DNA of 64,000 bases from Bacteriovoracaceae bacterium (GCA_019752535.1 JAIEMA010000003.1:32065-96064); one strand, 5' to 3'; positions 22,107-34,399 are shown, counted from the stretch's first letter. Notes: a model not told the origin generated them from the sequence alone. Numbers and translations: made by a program.

Positions 22107-22718
22107 TTATTTCCTAAGACTCTGGTACTTCTGAAAAGCCGCTCTCTCATTCATTGAACTCAACCAGTTTTTGATATGAGGGTATTCTGCAAAATCAATT
22201 CCAATCATCGGGCAGATACTGACCACACTGGCCGCATTGATATCACCGATCGTGAATTGACTGCCGGCTAAATACTTTCTCTCTTTTAAAGAGTGATTCA
22301 AAACGCTCAAGAGGTTTGGAAGTTTCTTTAGGTTGTTTTCAATGATGTTTTGATCACGCTTATCATCGGGCATAAAAACTTTTTGAATGAAGACTTCAAT
22401 GATGGGTGGCTGAAGTTCTGAAGTGGCCCAGAAACTCCACTGCATCGCAAGGCCTTTCTCCAAATCATTCGTACCGAGAAGCTCTTTCTTATACTTTTGA
22501 GCAATATAATAATTAATCGCCATCGATTCAAAGAGAGTAACCTCTCCATCAGTCATCGCTGGAACTTTACCCATCGGGTTAATTTTTAAATAGGCTTCTG
22601 ACTTATGCTCTTTATTCCTCATATCTACATCTTTTAATGTATAGGGAATTCCAGCTTCTTCTAAGGCCCAGATGCATCTTCCAGCACTTGTTCTTGGGCT
22701 TCCATAAAGTGTAATCAT
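22107..22718 (-). CDS. Glutathione S-transferase
   Basis: A 203-residue GST. The thioredoxin-like N-terminal domain starts I-T-L-Y-G-S-P-R-T-S-A-G-R-C with N-P-M-G-K-V-P-A and the E-S-M-A-I glutathione-binding segment (Glu-Ser near residue 65). The C-terminal helical domain has the F-T-I-G-D-I-N-A-A N-capping motif. It conjugates or isomerises electrophilic substrates with glutathione. The start has no strong ribosome-binding site. It is convergent with the oxidoreductase operon. Confidence 0.88.
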   Translation of the reverse strand: MITLYGSPRTSAGRCIWALEEAGIPYTLKDVDMRNKEHKSEAYLKINPMGKVPAMTDGEVTLFESMAINYYIAQKYKKELLGTNDLEKGLAMQWSFWATSELQPPIIEVFIQKVFMPDDKRDQNIIENNLKKLPNLLSVLNHSLKERKYLAGSQFTIGDINAASVVSICPMIGIDFAEYPHIKNWLSSMNERAAFQKYQSLRK

Positions 22719-22813
22719 AGTCGATCCTTGTTATAAATAATGAGCTGCAATAATCTATAGCAGCACTGACAATAGTCAATAACATTAAGAGAAAACCTGC
22801 TAAAGTGCTAACT

Positions 22814-26665
<3,852 letters not shown>

Positions 26666-26706
26666 GACATCATCATGATTTAAGAAATTCGAATTGTCTG
26701 TGAAGA

Positions 26707-27660
26707 TTATTTAGCACTTCCAAGGATCGCATTGATCATGAAAATACAATAGTGCCCACTGCCAATCTCCCAAGGCCCATTTCCAGGTTCGCTATATTGG
26801 GGCCATCCTCCGACCTCAGGTACATTGGGTCGTTGAGTGGGACAAATTTTTAAAATTTTCTGAGCAGAAGACTCATTAGGTCCATAGACAAGATACTCAT
26901 AAAATGGAACATCTGGTACTCGTCGATGAATAATTTTGGCAATTTTTTTATAAACATTTTTGTTACGAAGATTTGCACCCATATCTTGCATTTTTTTATA
27001 AGTGTAGAGCATTTCTGCGGTTAGGATCATTTCATAATGAGTTGGTTGAGTCATTGCTTCGATCGGTGAATAGAGAGCCTCAATAGCAAACTTGTAGTTT
27101 TTCATCTTCTTTTTGTCTCGAGGAAGCTCTAACCAATCAAAAACTTGAGTAACAAAAGTCCAATATGTTGCTCTTGTCGTACAAGCGTTCCAGTTTTCAA
27201 TGCTTCTAGGGCATAGATGATAATCATTCTCTTTCACAAAACTCATGTAGCGTAAGGCGGCCTCTTTATCTTTTGTCGCTACAATATAACCCCAAACTCC
27301 TCGATCCATGTCCCGACTAAATGTTGCTTCTTTTTCATTTGGATCAGGGTTATGTCTAAATCCAGGTGATCGCCACCATCTTCCAGTTTCATCCTGTGCG
27401 TCTTTTACTTGAGAGCAATACTCTGTCTCGCCTGACAAACAAAGCATCCCCATGTACTCAACTGCATCCCAAAAAGGGCAATTGTGCATCGTCAGTGAAC
27501 CATCACTACATTTTGGAGCCCAACTACGTAGGATTTCTCTTCTTTCCTTGAGTGCAAGAATTGTATTCGTTTGAATTGGCATGTTGACTTGCGAATCTTC
27601 AGCAGCAAAAACGGACATGTTGCAGATGAGAAAAGTAGAAATGATTAATAAATATTTCAA
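26707..27660 (-). CDS. Secreted protein of unknown function, Trp/Cys-rich
   Basis: A 317-residue exported protein: the signal is L-L-I-I-S-T-F-L-I-C-N-M-S-V-F-A-A-E. The mature part is rich in Trp, Tyr, Cys and Met, with about nine Cys residues that could form disulfides. Motifs such as A-T-F-S-R-D-M-D-R-G-V-W-G-Y and G-P-W-E-I-G-S-G-H-Y may suggest an alpha/alpha-toroid glycosidase-like fold, but I do not recognise the family. It has its own upstream region and lies next to truA on the same strand. Confidence 0.6.
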   Translation of the reverse strand: MKYLLIISTFLICNMSVFAAEDSQVNMPIQTNTILALKERREILRSWAPKCSDGSLTMHNCPFWDAVEYMGMLCLSGETEYCSQVKDAQDETGRWWRSPGFRHNPDPNEKEATFSRDMDRGVWGYIVATKDKEAALRYMSFVKENDYHLCPRSIENWNACTTRATYWTFVTQVFDWLELPRDKKKMKNYKFAIEALYSPIEAMTQPTHYEMILTAEMLYTYKKMQDMGANLRNKNVYKKIAKIIHRRVPDVPFYEYLVYGPNESSAQKILKICPTQRPNVPEVGGWPQYSEPGNGPWEIGSGHYCIFMINAILGSAK

Positions 27661-27901
27661 GAAATTAACCTTTGCAGAATGATTGATACAAGGTCTTATA
27701 AAATATCACGTCCTCAAAAAAATCCAAATTTTAAAAATCAATATTGCGTTGAAACAGTTTTTGTTTTTTAAAGAAAGTTCTGAATGCCTTTGCCATCGTG
27801 CTCATTGATCTATAAATTAGATTAACATTATTTATCTATCTATATTGTCAATATCTCTCTTTCTAGCTAAAACCCGCTCATCTTAAACCACGGGGGACCC
27901 A

Positions 27902-28417
27902 ATGAAATTACTCACGCTTGCTTTGTCACTTATGATCACTCACTCTGCTATCGCATCAGTTGCGCAAGACGTGAAAGCCTTGGGAAATCTGGCGTTCGGT
28001 TCTGACGTGACCGCGGTAAAGGGCAAGGACGCAAAAGAGATCTTCGAGGCGTTCCTTAATGAAGGTGAGGAGCTCGTCTTTAAAGAGATTGATGACATGG
28101 ATTACGGCGATGAGATCGATGAGGGGTTCACTTCTCTTCAATCGGCTAAGCGCATGGGTGAATTTGCGGAAGGTGTGTATGAGGAGCAGCTTGAGCAAGC
28201 CGAAGACGCTGATCGCAGAGCCCTTGAAGCAACACGCTTATCCTTAAAGCGCGGATGGGCTGGGCTTATCAATAAACTTCATCAGCAAGGCGTGCAATTC
28301 GGCTACACCGGCCATGGCCCCGGCTATTGTGGTGTTTCATTCATTGAACTCATCATCATTGATGCCAAAGCTCAGAAAGTTTATGAGGTTTATCTCTCTC
28401 AGGGCGGCGAGTGCTAA
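27902..28417 (+). CDS. Small secreted acidic protein, hypothetical
   Basis: A 171-residue exported protein. The signal peptide is L-L-T-L-A-L-S-L-M-I-T-H-S-A-I-A with cleavage before S-V-A. The middle is very acidic (E-E-L-V-F-K-E-I-D-D-M-D-Y-G-D-E-I-D-E-G). The C-terminal part has G-Y-T-G-H-G-P-G-Y-C-G-V and two Cys residues. GGGGGA lies before the ATG. The family is not known. It is followed by a CBS gene whose start is enclosed in an inverted repeat that begins 23 bases after this stop. Confidence 0.6.
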   Translation: MKLLTLALSLMITHSAIASVAQDVKALGNLAFGSDVTAVKGKDAKEIFEAFLNEGEELVFKEIDDMDYGDEIDEGFTSLQSAKRMGEFAEGVYEEQLEQAEDADRRALEATRLSLKRGWAGLINKLHQQGVQFGYTGHGPGYCGVSFIELIIIDAKAQKVYEVYLSQGGEC

Positions 28418-28440
28418 ATTTTCAGCGATTTACTGATAAA

Positions 28441-28498
28441 GCTCATGTTCGTTCGCCCCTGCTGGCTTATGATTAAGATAACAGGAGCGAACATGAGC
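28441..28498 (+). promoter_or_regulatory. Inverted repeat enclosing the CBS-gene start codon
   Basis: GCTCATGTTCG (28441-28451) and CGAACATGAGC (28488-28498) are perfect 11-base arms. The right arm includes the ATG at 28493-28495, and the ribosome-binding site AGGAG lies between the arms next to it. If transcribed together, the hairpin would hide the start codon. Confidence 0.6.
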
Positions 28499-28954
28499 GA
28501 GAAAATTCAAAGTATTATGACCCGTCACCCCTCTACCGTTTTTGTAGCCGAGTCTCTACAAAACGCTTATCAAAAGATGCGTACACTCAAGGTGCGTCAC
28601 CTCCCAGTTATCAATGGGTCAGGAAAATTGGTGGGAATCATCAGTGATCGAGATTTTCAACGGGTGATGAATCGTGAGCGCGTCTCTGAGACGGAAGAAA
28701 CTTTTACTTTTGATTCTCGCGAGATTGTGGAAGATATTATGAGTTGGCCCGTGATGACGATTCCAGAGGGAACTTCTATTCGTTCAGCCGCTCGACTAAT
28801 GGTTAAAGATAAGCTGTCTGCTCTAGTCATTACGAGTGTGGATCAGCATCCGATGGGTATAGTCACAACGGATGATTTTTTAAATTACTTAGTTGAATCT
28901 GGAGATCAACATTTTGAGCGCCCTGTTCTATTTGGGCTAGAAACTCGAATGTGA
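28493..28954 (+). CDS. CBS-domain-pair protein
   Basis: A 153-residue protein made of two CBS modules (Bateman module). The first is I-M-T-R-H-P-S-T-V, with H-L-P-V-I and V-G-I-I-S-D-R-D. The second is I-M-S-W-P-V-M-T-I-P, with S-A-L-V-I and M-G-I-V-T-T-D-D. Such modules bind adenine nucleotides and sense energy or redox state. The start at 28493 is chosen by family length. It is convergent with another CBS protein, with only four bases between their stops. Confidence 0.85.
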   Translation: MSEKIQSIMTRHPSTVFVAESLQNAYQKMRTLKVRHLPVINGSGKLVGIISDRDFQRVMNRERVSETEETFTFDSREIVEDIMSWPVMTIPEGTSIRSAARLMVKDKLSALVITSVDQHPMGIVTTDDFLNYLVESGDQHFERPVLFGLETRM

Positions 28955-28958
28955 ATCC

Positions 28959-29552
28959 CTACAATTCATCCATATGGATCACAAATTTTAAAATATCACT
29001 CAAGGTGATGATGCCGACAAGTTTGTGATGAATATTGACCACTGGAAGGGCGTTGATCTTTTCATCCAGCATGAGATGGGCCGTATCCTGAATTCGAGCC
29101 GAATCAAGGGCAACAATGATTTGTGGATTCATAATTTCTGAAACACCTCGTGCCGTTTTTGCACACAAAATATCACGCTGAGAGATCATGCCGACCAAAT
29201 GATCCACACCCTCAAGAACCGGCAAGTGGCGAAAGCCCATTCGGCTCATGATCTCTGTCGCTTCAGCAATGCTCTGATGTTTCTGTATAGTATGAAGGGG
29301 AGAGCTCATGATGTCTTTGGCATGAATGCGCTTTTTCTTGGCCTCAAATTGTTTCACTTGTTTTTGATAAGCGCCGACTCCAGCATTTTTCTGGACCACT
29401 TTCCCATCACCCTCAGCTGTCTCTTGGGCCTGGATCAATTCAGTCTCGAAGTCTTTCATCGGAGTGAGAGTCTGAATCCTCACTGAAGGTGAGCCTTCAG
29501 TTTTATAGACGTAAGGAGAGTACTGGCCATTGAATGAAACAAGAAAGCTCAT
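28959..29552 (-). CDS. CBS-domain-pair protein with N-terminal extension
   Basis: A 197-residue protein. Residues 1-75 are an extension with no recognised domain. Residues 76-197 form two CBS modules: D-I-M-S-S-P-L-H-T-I...H-L-P-V-L and V-G-M-I-S-Q-R-D; then I-M-N-P-Q-I-I-V-A...A-L-P-V-V and V-G-I-I-T-L-S-D. The first module ends R-H-L-P-V-L like its convergent neighbour, and the two may be paralogues. It probably senses an adenine-nucleotide ligand; the effector is unknown. Confidence 0.8.
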   Translation of the reverse strand: MSFLVSFNGQYSPYVYKTEGSPSVRIQTLTPMKDFETELIQAQETAEGDGKVVQKNAGVGAYQKQVKQFEAKKKRIHAKDIMSSPLHTIQKHQSIAEATEIMSRMGFRHLPVLEGVDHLVGMISQRDILCAKTARGVSEIMNPQIIVALDSARIQDTAHLMLDEKINALPVVNIHHKLVGIITLSDILKFVIHMDEL

Positions 29553-29623
29553 GGTTCATCTTAGCGAGGAATGGGAATAAATGCCAATGGAGTAAATTGC
29601 TGTCATTAATTAAAAGCACGTAG

Positions 29624-29669
29624 CGTAAAGTAAACTTGACGGTTGTGTTTGCGTAAAGTATACTTTACG
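29624..29669 (+). promoter_or_regulatory. Promoter with two operators and leaderless start
   Basis: TTGACG (29636-29641) and TATACT (29659-29664) are separated by 17 bases. An 18-bp perfect palindrome CGTAAAGTATACTTTACG (29652-29669) covers the -10 box. A degenerate copy CGTAAAGTAAACTTGACG (29624-29641) covers the -35 box. The regulator ATG at 29672 is 7 bases past the -10 box, so the transcript is predicted to be leaderless. Confidence 0.8.
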
Positions 29670-29671
29670 TT

Positions 29672-29875
29672 ATGAAAGTTGAACTTAATAGATATCTAGA
29701 GGATCACCCCTTATCAAAAGTAGAAATAGCCAACAAAATAGGTGTTTCTAGACAAACGTTGCATGCCATTGAGACCTCTAAATATTGCCCCTCTATTTTT
29801 ATTGCCCTGAAACTTGCAAAAATACTCAAAGTCGATGTGACTGAGATTTTTAAATTAGAAAAGGAAGATTTATGA
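29672..29875 (+). CDS. Small XRE-family HTH regulator
   Basis: A 67-residue Cro/CI-type DNA-binding protein. The HTH is V-E-I-A-N-K-I-G-V-S-R-Q-T-L-H-A-I-E with S-I-F-I-A-L-K-L-A-K-I-L-K-V as the dimerisation helix. It closely follows the pattern of YozG-like regulators paired with a small membrane protein. Two palindromic sites overlap its promoter, so it very probably represses itself and the next gene. It overlaps that gene by 4 bases. The ATG is at the predicted transcription start. Confidence 0.85.
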   Translation: MKVELNRYLEDHPLSKVEIANKIGVSRQTLHAIETSKYCPSIFIALKLAKILKVDVTEIFKLEKEDL

Positions 29876-30255
29876 AAGCAATTAATCCAAGCAAAAAAGC
29901 GATGATCGTTTTTGTCGTTTTGTTTAATTTGTTTTTGTCTGCTCTCATTTTTTACGGATTAAAACAGGCTTATAGTTGGAAGATGTCGGGGGCGATTTTA
30001 TTTTGCTCTCTCCTCATTATTGGCAATTGGTTACCCAAAACACCCCAAGAGATGGATGAGCGTGAAAAAAATATTTATGAGAGAAATGGTTACTTCCTTT
30101 TGAATATCTCATTTGTTTTACAGACCCTTGTCTTTGTCTCCCATCTGATTTTTTTCCCTCAGATGACTGTCATCGAATTTATGCTCTTTTATGGTTTGCC
30201 AACAGTTCTTATTATGAGTTTTAAGAACATTAAGTTTCGCCAAGAAATGCTTTAG
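29872..30255 (+). CDS. DUF2178-like membrane protein paired with the HTH regulator
   Basis: A 127-residue integral membrane protein with four hydrophobic segments (I-V-F-V-V-L-F-N-L-F, I-L-F-C-S-L-L-I-I-G, I-S-F-V-L-Q-T-L-V-F-V and M-L-F-Y-G-L-P-T-V). Between segments 2 and 3 is M-D-E-R-E-K-N-I-Y-E-R, the signature of DUF2178-like proteins, which are typically found with a small HTH regulator, as here. It overlaps the regulator stop by 4 bases. The role of the family is not established; it may be a signal-sensing membrane partner. Confidence 0.7.
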   Translation: MKAINPSKKAMIVFVVLFNLFLSALIFYGLKQAYSWKMSGAILFCSLLIIGNWLPKTPQEMDEREKNIYERNGYFLLNISFVLQTLVFVSHLIFFPQMTVIEFMLFYGLPTVLIMSFKNIKFRQEML

Positions 30256-30395
30256 GGTGATTGCACTCTCTTTGATTAATGATTTTTAATCGTGTGAATC
30301 CTGTTTTGCCGAATTCGTATTTCTTTCTTGCCATGCCAACCTCTCAATGAGGAAGATAGGGCTTCTTTTTGAACCCTATTGAGGAAAGGTTATCT

Positions 30396-31355
30396 ATGTC
30401 TAATTTAAAAGTGCTTTTGTTCATACTTTCTACTGCACTCTCTCTCTCTGTATTGGCCCAGACGACTGATACGAAAGAGAAAAAAGAGACTAAGGCAGAG
30501 AAGACTGTTGAGAATGGTGAGACGAAAACAACTGATGAGGCCGACGAAGTGATCACGAATCGTCGTCTGCGCGCTGCATCTGGTTCACTCTCAAAATGGA
30601 GTGGTCAAGTCTCGTTTAACTACAACGCTGGATCGGTTGAGAAGCCTTTTGCAGCTCAGCGCCCGAATCTCTCAGCAGGCGCCAATAACCTCACACTTGC
30701 AAACATGAACGCCAACTTAGGCTTCAGATACCGCATGAATCCGTTGAACAGTCTAACATTTGCGGCCGGGGCCTTCATGTCTACGCCGTTCAACAATTCA
30801 ATCAAGACTAACGATGCGGCTTTGAAAGCAAGATTTAAAAAGACGAAGCAAGTTCTTACTGTGAATGATCCGAACATCATCTACACCAATCTTGCGAACT
30901 ACAAAGGGTTTCAATTCGTTAACCAATTAACTCCTACGTACACAACAAACTCTCAGCAAAGAAACCAGGGTTACACTGGGAACTTGGACTGGACGACAAC
31001 TATTATGAAGGATGTGGGAAGCACAGGACTCTCTTTAGGTGGTGCTTTGGAGTTCACGACTTACTTCTTTGATAAAACTGACAAGACTTTGGGTCAACAC
31101 TACTGGCAGGTTTATCCAGTGGCCGAGTACGTTATCAACGACACTTTCAATTTAAGAACTGTCTTGGGCTACCAGTGGGAGCAGTTGCGCGAAACGAAAT
31201 CAACAACCTTCCGCAAGCTTGATGTGTTCCAATCTGTGGGGTTAGGAACGACTCTTACTCGCGATATTTTCCTTTATCCAAACATTCAGTATCTTCCAAG
31301 CAATGCGAGCTTGAAGAACACGAACGTGGGTCTTAGCGCTTACATCAATATCTAA
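30396..31355 (+). CDS. Outer-membrane beta-barrel-like protein
   Basis: A 319-residue exported protein: the signal is V-L-L-F-I-L-S-T-A-L-S-L-S-V-L-A-Q. A Lys/Glu/Thr-rich linker (residues 20-55) precedes alternating beta strands such as W-S-G-Q-V-S-F-N-Y-N, L-G-F-R-Y-R-M, Q-H-Y-W-Q-V-Y-P-V-A-E-Y and V-G-L-S-A-Y-I-N-I at the C-terminus, ending with an aromatic/hydrophobic pattern typical of outer-membrane barrels. The specific family is unknown. GAGGAAAGG precedes the ATG. A strong terminator follows. Confidence 0.7.
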   Translation: MSNLKVLLFILSTALSLSVLAQTTDTKEKKETKAEKTVENGETKTTDEADEVITNRRLRAASGSLSKWSGQVSFNYNAGSVEKPFAAQRPNLSAGANNLTLANMNANLGFRYRMNPLNSLTFAAGAFMSTPFNNSIKTNDAALKARFKKTKQVLTVNDPNIIYTNLANYKGFQFVNQLTPTYTTNSQQRNQGYTGNLDWTTTIMKDVGSTGLSLGGALEFTTYFFDKTDKTLGQHYWQVYPVAEYVINDTFNLRTVLGYQWEQLRETKSTTFRKLDVFQSVGLGTTLTRDIFLYPNIQYLPSNASLKNTNVGLSAYINI

Positions 31356-31364
31356 TGAATTTAG

Positions 31365-31395
31365 GGCCAGCACTTTAAGTGTGCTGGCCTTTTTT
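31365..31395 (+). terminator. Rho-independent terminator
   Basis: Stem GGCCAGCAC (31365-31373) and GTGCTGGCC (31381-31389), 7-base loop, then a run of six T. It ends the barrel gene; its right half overlaps the 3' end of the convergent LysR gene. Confidence 0.9.
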
Positions 31396-32280
31396 CATTT
31401 CATCGGCAATAAAATCTATAAAAGTTCTTAGTTTTGTAGATATAAATCTCTGGCTTGGATAAATTAAGTGAATAGGTATCTCAACGGAGTGCCATTGATT
31501 GAGTACAGGCTTCAGTTCTCCATTCTTCAGCGCCTCTGTCACTAAAAAACGAGGCATGAAGGCCACACCTGATCCACGAATAGCCGCCATTTCAATGACC
31601 CAATAATTATTCGAAACAATTTTAGGTTCGATGGAAATTTTTTCGAATTTATCTCCATTCACAAGTTTCCACTCATTTCTCTGGCCAGCTCTTGAGAAGG
31701 CAAGCTTCGGGAGTGATCCTAAATCAGAAATCTTTTTTATGGCGGAATTCGTTTTAAGAAATTCTGGAGAAGCGAAAAGACCATAGGAGAATGATCCGAT
31801 CTTTCTGCAGTTTAGGGATGAATCATCGAGAGGACCAATTCGAATTCCTACATCAAAACCTTCATAGGCGAGATCTACGTATCGGCCAGTTAAATCAATT
31901 TCGATATTAATTTTAGGATAAAGTTTTTGAAATTTTAAAACCAGAGGACTTAAAACGGCGAGTCCAAATTCAACTCCTGCGGTGATACGAAGGGGACCTT
32001 CCAGCTCTTGGCTGGCTTTCTTGACTAGAACTTTGGAGTCCTCAACGGCCGCTAGAATTGTGTTCGCTCTCTGAAGAAATTCTCTGCCTATATCAGTCGC
32101 TCTGACCTGCCTGGTCGTTCGAATTAAAAGTTGTGCTCCGACTTGATCTTCAAGCTCTTTGATTTTTCGGCTTAAGGTTGCTTTCGGAATTCTTGTTTTA
32201 ACAGCAACAGAGGAGAAGCTTCCGGCTTCAAGAACTTTGGTAAATAAATACATCGATTCGAGGTCAAAAAAATCATTCAT
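31375..32280 (-). CDS. LysR-family transcriptional regulator
   Basis: A 301-residue LysR regulator. The HTH is F-T-K-V-L-E-A-G-S-F-S-S-V-A-V and K-A-T-L-S-R-K-I-K-E-L-E. The effector domain has F-D-V-G-I-R-I-G and ends L-I-Y-P-S-Q-R-F-I-S-T-K-L, so it belongs to the same subgroup as the regulators at 5715 and 19558. The start at 32280 gives the canonical N-terminus. It is divergent from a two-gene unit (F420-type oxidoreductase and DJ-1/PfpI protein), with a 21-bp palindrome next to its start codon. Confidence 0.9.
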   Translation of the reverse strand: MNDFFDLESMYLFTKVLEAGSFSSVAVKTRIPKATLSRKIKELEDQVGAQLLIRTTRQVRATDIGREFLQRANTILAAVEDSKVLVKKASQELEGPLRITAGVEFGLAVLSPLVLKFQKLYPKINIEIDLTGRYVDLAYEGFDVGIRIGPLDDSSLNCRKIGSFSYGLFASPEFLKTNSAIKKISDLGSLPKLAFSRAGQRNEWKLVNGDKFEKISIEPKIVSNNYWVIEMAAIRGSGVAFMPRFLVTEALKNGELKPVLNQWHSVEIPIHLIYPSQRFISTKLRTFIDFIADEMKKGQHT

Positions 32281-32284
32281 ATAA

Positions 32285-32305
32285 CTGTTCCATTTTATGG
32301 AACAG
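32285..32305. promoter_or_regulatory. Putative LysR operator
   Basis: Perfect palindrome CTGTTCCAT-TTT-ATGGAACAG, five bases from the LysR start codon and about 75 bases before the divergent operon. It fits autorepression plus control of the divergent genes. Confidence 0.7.
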
Positions 32306-32380
32306 AATTTGCCATATATCGAGTATTGTTTCAAGTTGATTCTCATGGATAATGGTCCTTAAATTAAAGAGGAGAGCACT

Positions 32381-33022
32381 ATGAAGATTGGCTTTATTGG
32401 GACTGGAAATGTAGGAGGAGCACTGGCGAAAGCTCTTGGCTCAAAGGGACACTCCATCTATCTAGGCACCCGTGATTTGCAGAGCGAGGATGTCCTCAAC
32501 CTTAAGAATCAAATTGGCCCCAATACTTCGATTCATCCAATAAATGAAATTCCCTCAAAGGCGGATGTCATTATACTGGCCACTCCCTGGAGAATTTCTG
32601 AAGGACTCGTAAAATCTTTAGCGGATCAAATGAGCAACAAAATATTAATCGATTGCACAAATCCACTTAAAACGGATCTTTCGGGACTTGAGATAGGACA
32701 CACAAGTTCAGGAGGAGAGGTTCTTCAAATGGCAGCACCAGGAGCAAAAGTGTTTAAAGCTTTCAATACGACTGGCTTCAACATCATGGAATCACCGGTA
32801 TTGGAGTCTCGCAAAGCAGTGATGTTTTTTTGTGGGGATGACAAAGAATCTCGCCACATTGTTCAAGACCTCATCAAGGATGTTGGATTTGAATCAATTG
32901 ATGCGGGACCATTAAGTGCGGCTCGTTTGCTTGAACCTTTTGCACTTCTATGGATTAGCAGTGCTTATAAATTCGGTCTTGGAAGAGATTTTGCTTTTAG
33001 TCTTATTCGAAGAAAAAACTGA
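32381..33022 (+). CDS. NADP-dependent F420-type oxidoreductase (Rossmann fold)
   Basis: A 213-residue protein with an N-terminal G-F-I-G-T-G-N-V-G-G nucleotide-binding loop and L-G-T-R-D after the second strand (the Arg favouring NADPH). It has V-I-I-L-A-T-P-W and the K-A-F-N-T-T-G segment of the family named after F420-dependent NADP reductase. Most bacterial members are NADPH-dependent reductases that do not use F420. AGAGGAG precedes the ATG. It forms an operon with the next gene, 9 bases downstream, and is probably controlled by the divergent LysR. Confidence 0.85.
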   Translation: MKIGFIGTGNVGGALAKALGSKGHSIYLGTRDLQSEDVLNLKNQIGPNTSIHPINEIPSKADVIILATPWRISEGLVKSLADQMSNKILIDCTNPLKTDLSGLEIGHTSSGGEVLQMAAPGAKVFKAFNTTGFNIMESPVLESRKAVMFFCGDDKESRHIVQDLIKDVGFESIDAGPLSAARLLEPFALLWISSAYKFGLGRDFAFSLIRRKN

Positions 33023-33031
33023 GGAGATATT

Positions 33032-33802
33032 ATGAGTTTAAAAAATGTAAATGCCGTGAATTCAAAAAAGAATAAAAAAATTGCAATTGTGATTGCGAAT
33101 CCATCGATCTCCACAGTCACGAGCTGGCCTGTTGGTTTCTGGTGGAGTGAGTTGACTCATCCTTACTATGCGTTTGTTGAAAGAGGCTATGAGGTGAAAA
33201 TATTTAGTCCGAAAGGTGGAAAGTGCGAACCGGATGGGATGAGTGATCCAAGAGATGTGAGTGGTTACTCTGCTTCAGATTTAATCTCCATGGGATTTAT
33301 TCACACTCCAAATCTAGCTGCACTCGTTAATGAGACTTTGCCAGTTGTAGAAATGAACGTAGCCGATTTTGATGCGATTGTCGTCGCGGGTGGACAAGCG
33401 CCTATGTTTTCTTTCGATAAGGAGGTCGCACTTCATAAAAAATTCGTCGAATTTTATGAGTCTGGTAAAGTCGCCGCGGCTCTCTGTCACGGAGTGGCTA
33501 TTCTCAAGTATGCAAAACTTTCTAATGGAGAATATCTAGCGAAGGGTAAAACTGTGACAGGGTTTGCTAACGTTGAAGAGGATTTTGCAGATCAAGCTGT
33601 ATGGTCAATGAATCTGCTACCAAAGGGAAAAAGTCTCATGCCTTGGAGAATTGAAGATGAGATGAAAAGGATTGGGGCCAACTATATCCAATCTGGCCTG
33701 TGGAAAGGTTTTGCGGTAAGGGACGGAAATTTGATTACTGGACAACAGAATTTCTCTGGAACTGAGACTGCAGAGGCTATTATTAAAGCGATCGGTGAGT
33801 AG
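33032..33802 (+). CDS. DJ-1/PfpI-family protein
   Basis: A 256-residue DJ-1/PfpI-family protein. The nucleophile elbow is A-A-L-C-H-G-V-A with the conserved Cys150 and adjacent His; an acidic residue early in the fold (near residue 80) completes the usual site. The family includes glyoxalases/deglycases, amidotransferases and chaperones. Its length and W-W-S-E-L-T-H-P-Y segment point to the Hsp31-like or isocyanide-hydratase-like branches. It is second in the LysR-linked operon and likely acts on reactive carbonyls. Confidence 0.82.
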   Translation: MSLKNVNAVNSKKNKKIAIVIANPSISTVTSWPVGFWWSELTHPYYAFVERGYEVKIFSPKGGKCEPDGMSDPRDVSGYSASDLISMGFIHTPNLAALVNETLPVVEMNVADFDAIVVAGGQAPMFSFDKEVALHKKFVEFYESGKVAAALCHGVAILKYAKLSNGEYLAKGKTVTGFANVEEDFADQAVWSMNLLPKGKSLMPWRIEDEMKRIGANYIQSGLWKGFAVRDGNLITGQQNFSGTETAEAIIKAIGE

Positions 33803-33832
33803 TTTTAATGAAAGAGTCGGCCCTTTTGTGCG

Positions 33833-33943
33833 CTTGCTATCGTGAAGTCTATTTTAGATAAGCATAAGGGGTTTGTGACTGTGGAGTCTGAGCTAGGAGT
33901 TGGTACAACTTTCTACTTATATTTTGAACCGATAAGTGTCTAA
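33833..33943 (+). pseudogene. Remnant of a histidine-kinase C-terminus
   Basis: An isolated frame of 36 codons ends in TAA at 33941-33943. It reads L-A-I-V-K-S-I-L-D-K-H-K-G-F-V, then V-E-S-E-L-G-V-G-T-T-F-Y-L-Y-F-E-P. That is the G2-box end of a histidine kinase ATPase domain. No start codon or upstream domains remain. A kinase gene has been lost here by deletion. Confidence 0.75.
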
Positions 33944-34042
33944 GATTTTAGGAAATGATCCTTCCCGGCCATAAAGCTTTTGTGTGCAGATTCAGTAGCA
34001 AAAGGGAATCCGCTAAATTATGCTAGGGCAAAGGAAATTCTT

Positions 34043-34399
34043 ATGTCTGATGAAAGCCAAACTTGCCCAAAATGTTCTTCCCCTTATGGATACTTCGATG
34101 GTGCACTATGGGTTTGTCCCGAATGCGCGCATGAGTGGACGCTTGAAGTGGCTGAAGCTTCTGAGGCGATCGCTTCAGGACCTAATTTCCGTGATGCCAA
34201 TGGAGTGGAACTCAAAGATGGTGACACTGTTCGCGTGGTGAAAGATCTTAAAGTCGGCAGCGACACGATCAAGTCGGGCACTAAAGTCAAAGGCATCCGC
34301 CTCTTAGATGAACCCGTTAATGGACATGATATCTCGTGCAAAGTCGATGGCCATGGCTCGATTTATCTAAAGTGTTCTGTCGTTCGCAAAGAGTCTTAA
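34043..34399 (+). CDS. PhnA/YjdM-family zinc-ribbon protein
   Basis: A 118-residue protein. The N-terminal zinc ribbon has C-P-K-C (residues 8-11) and C-P-E-C (27-30). The C-terminal PhnA domain follows: D-G-D-T-V-R-V-V-K-D-L-K-V, S-G-T-K-V-K-G-I-R-L and K-V-D-G-H-G-S-I-Y-L-K. The family was named for alkylphosphonate uptake, but its function is not established; it is widespread as YjdM. The start at 34043 has AAAGGAA upstream. Its last base is directly next to the opposite-strand gene end. Confidence 0.88.
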   Translation: MSDESQTCPKCSSPYGYFDGALWVCPECAHEWTLEVAEASEAIASGPNFRDANGVELKDGDTVRVVKDLKVGSDTIKSGTKVKGIRLLDEPVNGHDISCKVDGHGSIYLKCSVVRKES

